A stretch of DNA of 64,000 bases from an uncultured Caulobacter sp. (GCF_947036865.1 NZ_CAMQSF010000001.1:310001-374000); one strand, 5' to 3'. Counted from the stretch's first letter, positions 28,143 through 37,163 are shown. A program made the numbers and translations. The notes: generated by a model from the sequence alone, not told the origin.

Positions 28143-28160
28143 TCACTCTTGTGAGAATGA
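28143..28160. promoter_or_regulatory. Candidate TetR operator
   Basis: TCACTCTTGTGAGAATGA, an imperfect 18-bp dyad (TCAnTCTnnnnAGAnTGA) directly downstream of the -10 element. It shares the TCACTCT half and 18-bp span with the centre of the palindrome at 25777-25810. A weaker dyad AATGAG...CTCATT follows at about 28156-28177. Confidence 0.45.
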
Positions 28161-28195
28161 GCGTTAAGAGACTCATTCAACGGGAGGGTCGCACC

Positions 28196-31100
28196 ATGAA
28201 GATCGGGCTAACCAGCGCCTCGGGCGTCGCGCTGCTTATCGGAATCGCCGGCCTGGGAGCGCCGGCCTGGGCTCAGGATCGAAAGCCCGCCGACCAGTCC
28301 ACTCAAGTCGAGGAAGTTGTCGTTACCGGCTCCAACATCCGGGGCTCGGCCCTGGACGCCGCCCTCCCCGTCGAGGTGTACGGGCAGCAGGAGTTGGAGA
28401 AGCAAGGCTCGCCGACGGCGCTGGAATTCGCCAAAAGCCTGACGATCTCCGGTCCCACCACCGGAGAGTCTTACTATTTCGGCGGCCCGACCCTTGTCGG
28501 CTCGGTGAACTACAATCTGCGCGGCCTCGGCGCGGACAAGACCCTGGTCCTGCTGAACGGCCGGCGGATGAACCAGAACACCGCCAACGTGCCGTCGATC
28601 GCCCTAGCCCGCACCGAGATCCTCAAGGACGGCGCGGCGGTGATCTATGGCGCCGACGCGACCGGCGGCGTCGTCAACTTCATCACCATCGACCACTATG
28701 TCGGCCTTCAGGCGCAGGCCCAATACAAGCAGATCCGGGGCTCGAAGGGCGACTATTCGCTGGGCGTCATGGGCGGGGTCGGCGAGGATCGCGCCAATCT
28801 GCTGGTCTCGGCCGAGTACGAGCACCGCTCGCGGCTGAACACCCTGGACCGCGACTTCACCAAGGCCTCGCTGACGCCGGGAACCGGCTACAACCCCGCG
28901 CCCTGGTCGACTCTGACCAACCTGACGGGCTGGCAGCCGCGTGGCCCCCTGCCCGCCGTGCCCACCGCCACCGACACCGGCGAGTGGGGCCCGAACCTGG
29001 GCGGCATCGTCTCCGACTTCACCCCCGCCAGCTGCGCGGCGGTCGGCGGCCGCTACGACAACGTCTACACCTGCGCCTACAACTACATCCCGTACTACCG
29101 CCTGGTGGAGAACCAGGACACCTATCGGATCTACGCCCAGCTGAAGGCGCAAATCACCGACACGATGAAATTCCACATGGACGCTTCCTACGGCCGGGTG
29201 AACCTGCCGCAGGTCATGGGTTCGCCAGCCCAGCCGGTCTCCCGGGGTCCGGCGATGACCACCGGCGCCGTCAATCAGTTCTACGTACCGATCACCAACC
29301 CGTTCGCGGCCGAGTTCGCCGCCGCGCACGGGATCGTCGGGGCCTCGGGCTTCACCCCGATCACCTATCGGCTGTTTGGTCACGGCGGCAATCCGTACTA
29401 TTCCGGCGGCGACGGCTTCGGCGTGGCCGACCGCATCGATAATAAGGTCTGGCGCATCTCGGGCGGGCTGACGGGCGATCTGGGCGACCTGGCCCCGTTC
29501 GCCAAGGCGGTCGGCTACGACTTCGCCCTGACCTACAACGACGCCTACAACTACAATACCCACGCCGACACCATCGGCTTCCGGCTGGAGGAGGCGCTGA
29601 ACGGCTTCGGCGGCCCCAATTGCCACGCCGTCGACCTGGATCCCACTCGCTTCGGCACCCAGAACCCCGCGGCCGCCGGCAAGAACGGCTGCCAATGGTG
29701 GAACCCCTTCTCCACCTCGTTCAAGGGCCAGCCGGTCCGGGGCCTCGCCAATCCCAACTATATCGCCGGCCACGAGAATCCCGAGGACCTCAGCCTCTGG
29801 ATGTTCGATCCCCGCGCCGTCGAGACGCTCAGCCACAACTTCACGGCCGATCTGGTGTTCAACGGCAAGTCGGGCCTGAAACTGCCCGGCGGCGAGGTCG
29901 GCTGGGCCCTCGGCGCTCAATACCGCAGCTTCGCCAACCGCGTGAACGTGCCCAGCCCGTTCAACAACGGTTCCGTCCAGTGCGAATGGCCCAGCAACAC
30001 CACCAGCGCCAACGGCCCGGGCTCCAGCAATCTGAGCCCCACGCCGACCGCGACCAACGACCCGAACTTCCGGGGCTGCACCCCCGACGCGCCGGGGCCG
30101 TTCGTGCTCTTCGCCCCGACCCTGCCCTCCCGCGCGGATCAGAGCCAGTACTCGCTGTTCGGCGAGTTGCAGGCCCCGCTGTTCTCGACCGTCGACATCC
30201 AGCTGGCCGCGCGTCGGGAGACGTTCTCCAACCACCTCGGGGCCACGGTCTACAAGGTGTCGGGCAAGTGGAACGTCTGGGGCCCGCTGACCCTGCGCGG
30301 CTCGTACGGCACCAACTACCAGACCCCGCCGCTGGGCGTGACTCCGGGCGCGGTCACCGTCGCGGCGCGCACCTTCACCGTCGCGGCGAGCAACTGGCTG
30401 GCGGCCCAGTTCATCACCGACGCCAACCTCAAGCCGGAGACGGCCAAGACCGGCAATATCGGCGCGATCTGGCAGAGCCGAGGCCTGTTCGACGGCCATG
30501 ACTTCCGGCTGATCGTCGACTATTTCGACATTCGCACCAAGGACCAGATCGGCCAGGTCGCCGATCCGAACCAGATCGCCAGTCTGGTCTTCAATGGCCC
30601 GGGCGGGACGATCACCACCTGCGACGCGTCCAAGCAGCCCCTGCTGGCGCGTATCAGCTTCAACGCCGGCTGCACGGTCGGCATGAGCGGGGTCGGGACC
30701 TTCAACGCGGTCTCCACCCGCTATGGCAACGGACCGGGCCAGACGACCAAGGGCTTCGACGTCCAGGCCAAGTACGGCCTGCCGCTTGGCAAGGGTGATC
30801 TCGACGTCAACATCACCGCCACCCGCGTCACCGAGCTGAAGACCGGCCCCACCACGCTGGACGGCGTTACGATCTCGACCGGCGACGATCGCCTGGGCAC
30901 GCTGAACTTCGCCACCTTCGCCCAGGCCGCGCCGAAGTGGCGCGCCAACCTCGGTGTCAACTACGCGCTCGGCCATCAGAACTTCCGCCTCGGCGTCAAC
31001 TTCGTCTCGGCCGTCGTCGACGAGCGGGCCGGGACGCAGTACGGCGAGAACGGTCGCGACTGGGTGACCACGGACTTCACCTATCGCCTGACGCTGGGCG

Positions 31101-31240
31101 ACGACACCGCCCTGACCTTCACGGCGGCCAACATCTTCGACCGCGACCCGCCGCCGGCCCAGGAGGAGTTCGGTTACGACCCGTGGACCGGCAACCCGCT
31201 GGGCCGCACCTTCGAGATCGGCATCAAGAAGTCCTTCTAA
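28196..31240 (+). CDS. TonB-dependent outer-membrane receptor
   Basis: 1014 aa. The ATG at 28196 has GGGAGG upstream and gives a clean signal peptide ending near PAWAQ. A TonB box (VEEVVVTGSNIRG) follows, then a plug domain (SPTALEFAKSLTISGPTTG, NYNLRGLGADKTLVLLNGRR, IALARTEILKDGAAVIYGADATGGVVNFIT) and a 22-strand-type barrel ending in a terminal Phe (RTFEIGIKKSF). The plug resembles the Caulobacter / Xanthomonas carbohydrate and plant-compound receptors rather than siderophore receptors. Together with the downstream glycosidase and upstream esterase, it likely imports a glycosylated or esterified organic compound. The promoter is at 28114-28140 and an intrinsic terminator follows. Confidence 0.94.
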   Translation: MKIGLTSASGVALLIGIAGLGAPAWAQDRKPADQSTQVEEVVVTGSNIRGSALDAALPVEVYGQQELEKQGSPTALEFAKSLTISGPTTGESYYFGGPTLVGSVNYNLRGLGADKTLVLLNGRRMNQNTANVPSIALARTEILKDGAAVIYGADATGGVVNFITIDHYVGLQAQAQYKQIRGSKGDYSLGVMGGVGEDRANLLVSAEYEHRSRLNTLDRDFTKASLTPGTGYNPAPWSTLTNLTGWQPRGPLPAVPTATDTGEWGPNLGGIVSDFTPASCAAVGGRYDNVYTCAYNYIPYYRLVENQDTYRIYAQLKAQITDTMKFHMDASYGRVNLPQVMGSPAQPVSRGPAMTTGAVNQFYVPITNPFAAEFAAAHGIVGASGFTPITYRLFGHGGNPYYSGGDGFGVADRIDNKVWRISGGLTGDLGDLAPFAKAVGYDFALTYNDAYNYNTHADTIGFRLEEALNGFGGPNCHAVDLDPTRFGTQNPAAAGKNGCQWWNPFSTSFKGQPVRGLANPNYIAGHENPEDLSLWMFDPRAVETLSHNFTADLVFNGKSGLKLPGGEVGWALGAQYRSFANRVNVPSPFNNGSVQCEWPSNTTSANGPGSSNLSPTPTATNDPNFRGCTPDAPGPFVLFAPTLPSRADQSQYSLFGELQAPLFSTVDIQLAARRETFSNHLGATVYKVSGKWNVWGPLTLRGSYGTNYQTPPLGVTPGAVTVAARTFTVAASNWLAAQFITDANLKPETAKTGNIGAIWQSRGLFDGHDFRLIVDYFDIRTKDQIGQVADPNQIASLVFNGPGGTITTCDASKQPLLARISFNAGCTVGMSGVGTFNAVSTRYGNGPGQTTKGFDVQAKYGLPLGKGDLDVNITATRVTELKTGPTTLDGVTISTGDDRLGTLNFATFAQAAPKWRANLGVNYALGHQNFRLGVNFVSAVVDERAGTQYGENGRDWVTTDFTYRLTLGDDTALTFTAANIFDRDPPPAQEEFGYDPWTGNPLGRTFEIGIKKSF

Positions 31241-31260
31241 CCCCTTCCCCACCTCGCGCC

Positions 31261-31292
31261 TGGCGGATGGCCCTTGGTCATCCGCCATTTTT
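31261..31292 (+). terminator. Rho-independent terminator
   Basis: TGGCGGATG (31261-31269) and CATCCGCCA (31279-31287) form a 9-bp perfect stem with a 9-nt loop followed by TTTTT. It lies between the TonB receptor and the glycosidase genes, and its T-run ends 3 nt before the glycosidase Shine-Dalgarno AGGAGG. Some read-through would be needed for co-expression, giving a high receptor to enzyme ratio. Confidence 0.8.
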
Positions 31293-31308
31293 CAAGGAGG
31301 ACAGAGCC

Positions 31309-32613
31309 ATGGCGGTCGACCGTCGCGATCTGCTGATCGGCGCCGGCGCGGCGCTGGCGCCGCTGTCGGCCGCCGCGCGCGAAGAACGCAAACGCCCCGC
31401 GCCGCCCGGCTTCCTGTGGGGCGCGGCGATCTCGGCCTATCAGAGCGAGGGCGGCAACACCAACAGCGACGCCTGGCTGATGGAGAACATGCGGCCCAGC
31501 ATGTTCAAGGAGCGCTCAGGCGACGCGTGCGACAGCTATCATCGCTACGCCGAAGACTTCGCGATCGCCGGGGGCCTCGGCTTCAACTGCTACCGCCTTG
31601 GCGTCGAATGGGCCCGGATCGAGCCGAGCGAAGGCTATTTCTCGGAAGCCGAGCTCGATCACTACGCCCGAATGCTGGAAACCTGCCGCGCGCGCGGCCT
31701 CAAGCCCATGGTCACCCTGAACCACTTCACGACCCCGCTGTGGTTCGCCAAGCGCGGCGGCTTCGAGGCGCCGGACGCCCCGGCGCTCTTCGCCCGTTAT
31801 TGCCGCAAGACGGTCGAGCGTCTCGGCTGCCTCATGCACATGACCACGACCTTCAACGAAGCCAATATCCGTTTGCTGGTCGACCTGATGCCAGGCGTTC
31901 AACAGGCGATCCCGGCGGTCAAGGCCGCTGTCGCCGCGGCCGCCAAGGCCACGGACTCGCCGCGCTTCTCCCGACTGGCCTATGCCGATCCGCGGGTGGT
32001 CTCGCCGATCATGCAGGAGGCTCATCGCCGCGCGTACGACGCGATCAAGGATGTCCGCCCGAACCTGCCCGTGGGCCTCACCCTGACCACCCAGGACATC
32101 CAGTCGGCTGGGGACCCCGACCTCGTCGCCGTGTATCAGCGCAGGCTTTATGGCGACTGGGTCGAGGTCGCCCGAAGCCACGCCGACTTCTTCGGCGTCC
32201 AGACCTACACCCGCTTCATCGTCGACGAAACCGGCGTGCGCCCGCCGCCGCCGGGCGCCGAACTGACCCTCGCGGGCTACGAATTCTATCCCCAGGCCCT
32301 GGCCAACACGATCCGCTGGGCGCACGCGGCGGTCGGCAAGCCGATCTATGTCACCGAGAACGGCGTCGCCACCCGCGACGACGCCCGCCGGATCGCCTTT
32401 ATCGACCAGGCGCTAGCCGGCGTCCGCCAGTGCCTTGACGGGGGGGTCCCGGTGCACAGCTATCTCTATTGGTCGCTGCTGGACAATTTCGAGTGGACCT
32501 CCGGCTACGGCGTGCCCTTCGGCTTGGTGGCGGTGGACCGCCAGACCTTCAAACGGACACCGCGTCCCAGCGCCGCGCACCTTGGCCGCATCGCCCGCGC
32601 CAATCTGATCTGA
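31309..32613 (+). CDS. Family 1 glycoside hydrolase (beta-glucosidase-like), Tat-type signal
   Basis: 434 aa. Retaining glycosidase of the GH1 fold. N-terminal PPGFLWGAAISAYQSEGG, acid/base Glu in TTTFNEAN (Glu about 184), nucleophile Glu in IYVTENGVA (about 350), and VTLNHFTTPLWF for glycone binding. The N-terminus VDRRDLLIGAGAALAPLSAAA has a twin-arginine pair before a hydrophobic stretch, suggesting Tat export to the periplasm. Compared with common GH1 enzymes it is slightly short, and the usual TFNEP reads TFNEA. The ATG has AGGAGG 10 nt upstream. It belongs with the TonB receptor; the aglycone is unknown. Confidence 0.9.
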   Translation: MAVDRRDLLIGAGAALAPLSAAAREERKRPAPPGFLWGAAISAYQSEGGNTNSDAWLMENMRPSMFKERSGDACDSYHRYAEDFAIAGGLGFNCYRLGVEWARIEPSEGYFSEAELDHYARMLETCRARGLKPMVTLNHFTTPLWFAKRGGFEAPDAPALFARYCRKTVERLGCLMHMTTTFNEANIRLLVDLMPGVQQAIPAVKAAVAAAAKATDSPRFSRLAYADPRVVSPIMQEAHRRAYDAIKDVRPNLPVGLTLTTQDIQSAGDPDLVAVYQRRLYGDWVEVARSHADFFGVQTYTRFIVDETGVRPPPPGAELTLAGYEFYPQALANTIRWAHAAVGKPIYVTENGVATRDDARRIAFIDQALAGVRQCLDGGVPVHSYLYWSLLDNFEWTSGYGVPFGLVAVDRQTFKRTPRPSAAHLGRIARANLI

Positions 32614-32643
32614 GCAAGGCTCCCGCCCTTCGGCGGCAACGCA

Positions 32644-32665
32644 GCGGCTCTGGCCTGGGAGCCGC
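32644..32665. terminator. Candidate hairpin between convergent genes
   Basis: GCGGCTC-TGGCCTGG-GAGCCGC: a 7-bp perfect stem in the 145-bp gap between the glycosidase (plus) and AraC regulator (minus) genes. No T-run. Confidence 0.35.
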
Positions 32666-32758
32666 GGTTGTCGGCGACACGCGGCAGGCGGCCGAAAGCC
32701 CGCGTGTAGCGCGGATCGCGCGGCGAAGACTGTTCGTCTTTCGGCGCGACCTCGCCGG

Positions 32759-33784
32759 CTAGGAGATCAGCGAGAGCAAACTCGGGACGACGCGCGGCGG
32801 CTTCGACGCGAGCGCGGATGCAAGGTCCTCGGACACGCCGGCCTCGCAGGCGTTCCTGAACTCGCGCGGCGAGCGGCCGTACTGTTCGCGGAAGGCCCTG
32901 CTGAAATGCGCCGAGCCGTTGAACCCCCAGCGAAAGCAGATCTCCGAGATCGACAGCCGCGCATGCTGCGGGCTGGCCAGATCGATCCGGCACCGTTCCA
33001 GGCGACGCGAGCGCAGATAGTGGCTGAAGGTCTCGTTGGCCGAAGCGAACAGCTTCTGCACGTAGCGCGGCGAAACGCCCTCCTCGTCCGCCACGCGACG
33101 GAGCGACAGGTCCGGATCCGGCAGCAGAGTCTCGATGGTTTGGCAGAGGCGCTGCAGATGCGCCGTGGGGGTCGAGGGATCCAGAGCGTCGGACGCGGCC
33201 GCGCCCCGTTCCAGCAAGCACTGAGCCAGGAATTCGGTCAGGGCCAGGTCGACCGGCCGCAGTTGATCGACCGACAGGTTCTCCAGTTCCTCGGCCGTGC
33301 CGCGCAGCAAGTCGGACAGGATGCGTGGCACGCCTTCCGCCCCCTCCAGCCGCCCCACGCGCAAATTGAAGGGCTTGATCAGGCGGTGATCCAGGGCGAC
33401 GCGAGGCGCGCGGACAAAGAGCAGGCGCGAGCGAGTGTCCAAACGAAGCGCCGCCGACTGACCCGTGGGACCAAAGGCGATGTCTCCGGGCGAGACGCCG
33501 ACGGCCAGGTCGTCGCTCACGAGGGTCGCTTCGCCATGCAGCAAAACGGCGAGCCACACGGCGGCGGGCTGCCCCGAGAGCCGACCCGAAATCGTCTGGG
33601 CGCCAGCTTCGACCAGGGCGAACTCGATGCCCAAGGGGGAGGTCAGGCAGATCACCGAAGCCGCGGCCGGCTCACCGGCCGTCAGACCCTCGATCGGCAG
33701 GCCCAGGCGTCCCATCGCGTCGCGCCAGGCCTCGGCCCGTTCGGCGCGCGGATGGCTTTCGGTGCTGAACGACCAGGCCTTCAT
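32759..33784 (-). CDS. AraC-family regulator of the oxidative catabolic island
   Basis: 341 aa. The C-terminal double helix-turn-helix is canonical: LSLRRVADEEGVSPRYVQKLFASANETFSHYLRSRRLERCRIDL, then LSISEICFRWGFNGSAHFSRAFREQYGRSPREFR. The N-terminal 200 residues fit the AraC-binding-like domain of the FeaR/NahR-type activators that sense aromatic or amine substrates. It starts 3 nt after the stop of the formamidase gene and is the last gene of the Rieske-DODA-formamidase operon, so it probably controls its own operon and perhaps the facing one. The Shine-Dalgarno GGAG almost touches the ATG, which may keep its level low. Confidence 0.9.
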   Translation of the reverse strand: MKAWSFSTESHPRAERAEAWRDAMGRLGLPIEGLTAGEPAAASVICLTSPLGIEFALVEAGAQTISGRLSGQPAAVWLAVLLHGEATLVSDDLAVGVSPGDIAFGPTGQSAALRLDTRSRLLFVRAPRVALDHRLIKPFNLRVGRLEGAEGVPRILSDLLRGTAEELENLSVDQLRPVDLALTEFLAQCLLERGAAASDALDPSTPTAHLQRLCQTIETLLPDPDLSLRRVADEEGVSPRYVQKLFASANETFSHYLRSRRLERCRIDLASPQHARLSISEICFRWGFNGSAHFSRAFREQYGRSPREFRNACEAGVSEDLASALASKPPRVVPSLLSLIS

Positions 33785-33787
33785 CTC

Positions 33788-34864
33788 CTAACCCTTGAGC
33801 TTGGGAAAGATATCGCGGGGAATCCGGACGTGGCAGCCCTGGGTGCCGTCGACGACCTGGGTGACGCCGAAGTCCGCGGCCACGCTCATCAGGGAATAGG
33901 CGTCGTTCCTCGACAGTCCGACCTGATCGCTGAGCAGGCTCAGCATCTTGGTCGAGGCGTCGCGCATGGCGAGGTTCAGGTCCTCGTCGAAGCCATGGAC
34001 GATCCACCACTTGGGCGTCTCCAGCAGCGGGCCGGGGGTCTGGATGTCCTTGCGCAGCACGATCTGCATCAGGACGTTCAGCGAGCTTTCGATGGCCGTG
34101 CCGGACAGCTCGCCGTCGCCCTGGCTGACGTGGGGATCGCCGATCGAGAACAGCCCGCCGTCGACCTGGACGGTGTAGTACATCGTGGCCCCCGCCCCGA
34201 TGCGCCAGTTGTCGATATTGCCGCCGTGCTCGCCCGGCGGGATGGTGCTGACGCGGCCGTCGACGGCCGGCGCCACCCCGGCGGTGCCCAGATGCGGCCG
34301 GGCCGGAATCCGCACGCCCTTCAGCGCCGGCTGGCGATCGCATTCCGGGCAGTGGGTGATCGTGCCCGGGATCAGGTACTTGCCCTCGAAGTCGTAGGCG
34401 TAGAGCGCGCTGGCGGTGTTGGTGTTCGGGTCCAGCTCGTAGATCGTCACCCGCTCCTTCTCGCCGAACGCCTTGTAGAGATAGCCCCAGTTGGCCGCGA
34501 GGTTGGAGCCGTAGTTGTTGCGCGGGACCATGCGCAGATAGCGCACCTCCAGCACGTCGCCGGGCTTGGCGTCCTCCACGTAGATGGGACCCGTCATGAT
34601 ATGGACGCCGGGATTGCGGTCCTCCTCCGGGATCTCCTTGAAGATCCGGGTGACGCCGTCGTCCATCATCAGCTCGGGCGCGTCGCCGGCATGGTGGGTG
34701 ATGGCCTCGGCCTGGATCAGGTCGCCGCTCCGGACCCGCAGGGCCGGCGGGGTCGACGGGTCGAAATAGCCCCAGTGCACGGTCTGGGGCGTGGCCTTCA
34801 GCGTGTGGAGGGCGCCGGGGACGACATCGGGACGGCTCTGGCCGGGTTCGCAGATGAAGGGCAT
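33788..34864 (-). CDS. Acetamidase/formamidase family protein
   Basis: 358 aa. FmdA/AmdA-family amidase that hydrolyses formamide or short amides to ammonia and the acid. Family-typical segments: VHWGYFDPSTPPALRVRSGDLIQAEAITHHAGD, GPIYVEDAKPGDVLEVRYL, NWGYLYKAFGE, HLGTAGVAP, PPGEHGGNIDNWRIGAGATMYYTVQVDGGLFSIGDPHVSQGDGELSGTAIE. The segment with HGGNID and GDPHxxQGDGE is the core signature. GGAGA precedes the ATG. It sits 13 nt downstream of the DODA-type gene, suggesting the pathway releases formamide or another primary amide from a nitrogen-containing substrate. Confidence 0.9.
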   Translation of the reverse strand: MPFICEPGQSRPDVVPGALHTLKATPQTVHWGYFDPSTPPALRVRSGDLIQAEAITHHAGDAPELMMDDGVTRIFKEIPEEDRNPGVHIMTGPIYVEDAKPGDVLEVRYLRMVPRNNYGSNLAANWGYLYKAFGEKERVTIYELDPNTNTASALYAYDFEGKYLIPGTITHCPECDRQPALKGVRIPARPHLGTAGVAPAVDGRVSTIPPGEHGGNIDNWRIGAGATMYYTVQVDGGLFSIGDPHVSQGDGELSGTAIESSLNVLMQIVLRKDIQTPGPLLETPKWWIVHGFDEDLNLAMRDASTKMLSLLSDQVGLSRNDAYSLMSVAADFGVTQVVDGTQGCHVRIPRDIFPKLKG

Positions 34865-34877
34865 CGGGATCTCCGGG

Positions 34878-35672
34878 TCAGGCCGCGGCGCTGGCCAGCG
34901 TCACGCTGGTCATGCTCAGCGAGCCGTGCTCGATGTGGTCGGGGGCGAAGCTGGGCGCGTCTCCGGGCAGGCGCGCGCCCAGCACGTACAGCAGCGGCCA
35001 GTAGTGGTCGGGGGTCGGCACAGACCGTCGGGCGTCCTGACCCTGGCTCTCGAAGCCAATCGCCCGCTGGGGCGCGTCCTCGAGAATGGCGGCCTTGATG
35101 TAGTCGTTGAACCGCAGCGACCAGTCGTAGGGCGGACAGTTCCTGTCGCCCCAGTCCATGGCCGGCAGGTTGTGGACGATGTTGCCGGTGCCGACAATCA
35201 GCACCCCCTCGTCGCGCAGCGGCGCCAGGCGCCGGCCGATCTCGAAGTGCCAGGCCGGCGGCTTGGTGGCGTCCATGCTCAGCTGGACCACGGGGATGTC
35301 CGCGTTCGGAAACGCCTTGCCCAGCACCGACCAGGTCCCGTGGTCGAGACCCCACTCGCCCTCGTCCAGGGCAACCGGCGTGGGACCGAGGATCTCGCGC
35401 ACCCGCGCCGCCAAGGCGGGCGAGCCGGGGGCCGGATATTGCTGGTCGAACAAGGCCTTGGGGAAGGAGGCGCCGAAGTCGTGGATGGTGCGCGGCCGGG
35501 TCATGGCCGTCACCGCGATCCCCCCCGTCAGCCAGTGGGCCGAAACGCAGAGGATCGCCTTGGGCTTGCCCGCGGCCTCGCCCAGGGCCTTCCAGGTCCG
35601 GGTGGTGTCGTTGGTCTCCAGCGCGATCATCGGGCTGCCGTGACCAAAGAAAATGACGGGCAGGCGGCTCAC
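34878..35672 (-). CDS. LigB-superfamily extradiol dioxygenase (DODA type)
   Basis: 264 aa. Members open catechol-like rings or DOPA using a single metal ion. Candidate metal ligands His11 (FFGHGSPM), His46 (SAHW) and His223 (PDHYWPLLY) have the same spacing as in E. coli YgiD, and His111 (LDHGTWSVL) matches the conserved catalytic His. It starts with GTG at 35670-35672, overlapping the Rieske gene stop as GTGA. Its position straight after a ring-hydroxylating-type oxygenase suggests that it cleaves the hydroxylated product; the substrate is not known. Confidence 0.9.
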   Translation of the reverse strand: MSRLPVIFFGHGSPMIALETNDTTRTWKALGEAAGKPKAILCVSAHWLTGGIAVTAMTRPRTIHDFGASFPKALFDQQYPAPGSPALAARVREILGPTPVALDEGEWGLDHGTWSVLGKAFPNADIPVVQLSMDATKPPAWHFEIGRRLAPLRDEGVLIVGTGNIVHNLPAMDWGDRNCPPYDWSLRFNDYIKAAILEDAPQRAIGFESQGQDARRSVPTPDHYWPLLYVLGARLPGDAPSFAPDHIEHGSLSMTSVTLASAAA

Positions 35673-36898
35673 GCGACGGCCTCCGCGCTGGCCGGCGTCG
35701 CCGCGCGGCCGGTCTTCAGCGCCGCCCAGGCCTTCTGGTAGCGCGGCGCGAGCCAGCGGTTGAACTGCACCTGCGCGCCCTCCTGCCAGGAGTAGCGGCC
35801 GCGGATGGCGAAGCGCGAGCGAAGGCCCTCCTGGACCAGGGCGTCGACGTGCATGTCCTGGGCGATGATCTTGCCGGCCGAGGTCATGATCATCTCGAGA
35901 CGCTCGGCGAAGCCCGGGCTCTCGACGGCGCCGGGCGCCACCAGGATGCCGGTGTCCTGCTCCATGGCCTCGGGGCAGGTGGGCCGCAGGATCAGGTAGA
36001 TCACCATGTCGCTGGTCATCACCAGCGACAGCGTCGGCGGGATGTTGGCGAAGGTCGCGCGGTTGCGGTCCTCCTCGGTCAGGTTCGGGAAGACCGGCAG
36101 CACCGCCTTCTGGGTCGGGTTGAACGAGGGGTCCTGGTGCAGGGCGCCGTTGTAGCGCAGGAAGCCGGCGTCGCCCTCGCCCGCCTCGGGGAAGCTGCAC
36201 AACTCGCTGGGAATGAAGTCGTGCAGCGGGCCGCGATGCAGCTTGCTGGCGTGATAGCCGTCGTTGTTGTTCTCGAACATCACCTTCCAGTTCCAGGCGA
36301 ACTGGCCGCTCATCGGGGGGCCGGCGCCTTCGGCGTTCGCCAGGTCGTAATTGGCCACGGCCGCCTCCACCGCCGTCAGGCGCGGCGCCAGCGGCGCGGC
36401 CTCGGCGTCGAAATTGATGAAGATGAAGCCCAGCCAGATCTCGACCTTGAAGGTCGGCAGCTTCACGGCCTTCTTGTCGAAGTCGCAGGTGCGCTCCATG
36501 GCCGGCGCGTTCACCAGGTCGCCGTTCAGCGAATAGACCCAGTGGTGGTACGGACAGACGAAGCCACGGGCGTTACCCCGCCCCTCGGCCACCAGCATGG
36601 CGCGGTGCTGGCAGACCGCCGACATCGCCTTGATCTCGTTGTCGCGGTTGCGGGCGACGATGATCGGCTCGCCGATGATCCGCGTCGTGAAGTAGTCGCC
36701 GGGCTCCTTGACCCAGTCGACGCGACCGACGCACAGCCATTCGTGATTGAACAGCGCCTCCTTCTCGAACTCGTAGAAGTCCGGATCGACATAACAGGCG
36801 GGCGGCAGGGTCTCGGCCGCGCCCACGTCGCGTACGGAGCGGGACAGGCCTTCGAAGAAGGCGTCGCTGAAGAGGCCGTTCGGCGGGCGCAGGCTCAT
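35669..36898 (-). CDS. Rieske non-heme iron oxygenase, alpha subunit
   Basis: 409 aa. Rieske [2Fe-2S] centre CQH (Cys96, His98) and CPYHH (Cys115, His118); the mononuclear iron site includes NNNDGYHASKLH (His216, His221, with a preceding Asp bridging electron transfer). Such enzymes hydroxylate aromatic rings or demethylate amines and need an electron-transfer partner, which is not encoded in this island. The ATG at 36896-36898 is chosen because the protein then begins just before the family homology; the frame is open to 37132 without resemblance. First gene of a four-gene operon ending in an AraC regulator; divergent from the TauD-like gene at 37164. Confidence 0.92.
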   Translation of the reverse strand: MSLRPPNGLFSDAFFEGLSRSVRDVGAAETLPPACYVDPDFYEFEKEALFNHEWLCVGRVDWVKEPGDYFTTRIIGEPIIVARNRDNEIKAMSAVCQHRAMLVAEGRGNARGFVCPYHHWVYSLNGDLVNAPAMERTCDFDKKAVKLPTFKVEIWLGFIFINFDAEAAPLAPRLTAVEAAVANYDLANAEGAGPPMSGQFAWNWKVMFENNNDGYHASKLHRGPLHDFIPSELCSFPEAGEGDAGFLRYNGALHQDPSFNPTQKAVLPVFPNLTEEDRNRATFANIPPTLSLVMTSDMVIYLILRPTCPEAMEQDTGILVAPGAVESPGFAERLEMIMTSAGKIIAQDMHVDALVQEGLRSRFAIRGRYSWQEGAQVQFNRWLAPRYQKAWAALKTGRAATPASAEAVA

Positions 36899-36955
36899 CG
36901 TGAAGCGCTCTGAGAAGTCGGAAATCGACCGTGACGCTACGACCGCAGCGTGGGA

Positions 36956-37117
36956 CGGTCTTGCTCCAGCGCGCACGAAGAGTTGGTCGTCTAGCGCCCT
37001 TCTCGGCGCGAAGCCGCATTCGCGGGCGTTCGGCGCCCCGTCCCGCCGAGCGGCGCCCAAGAGCCAGTCAACCGCCCGCCAGACAAGAAAGCCGTCGTGC
37101 GCGCTGGAGCAAGACCG
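36956..37117. promoter_or_regulatory. Divergent promoter region with a perfect 23-bp inverted repeat
   Basis: The 265-bp gap between the Rieske and TauD-like genes contains CGGTCTTGCTCCAGCGCGCA plus CGA at 36956-36978 and its exact reverse complement at 37095-37117, 116 bp apart. One copy lies 58 nt before the Rieske start and the other 46 nt before the TauD start, so the two face their own genes symmetrically. Twin copies of a regulator binding site are the simplest reading; AraC-type regulators use sites of about this length. I found no good sigma-73 promoter match here, as expected for activator-dependent promoters. Confidence 0.7.
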
Positions 37118-37163
37118 GTGCCTCTTGGCCACCTAGGGTCGGACATCCCATCAGGAGGACGCC

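Noticed and set aside
28604..31288. Long minus-strand open frame opposite the TonB receptor gene
   Set aside because: Low-complexity composition (Gly, Val, Arg, Asp) and no motif; the plus strand carries a complete TonB-dependent receptor.
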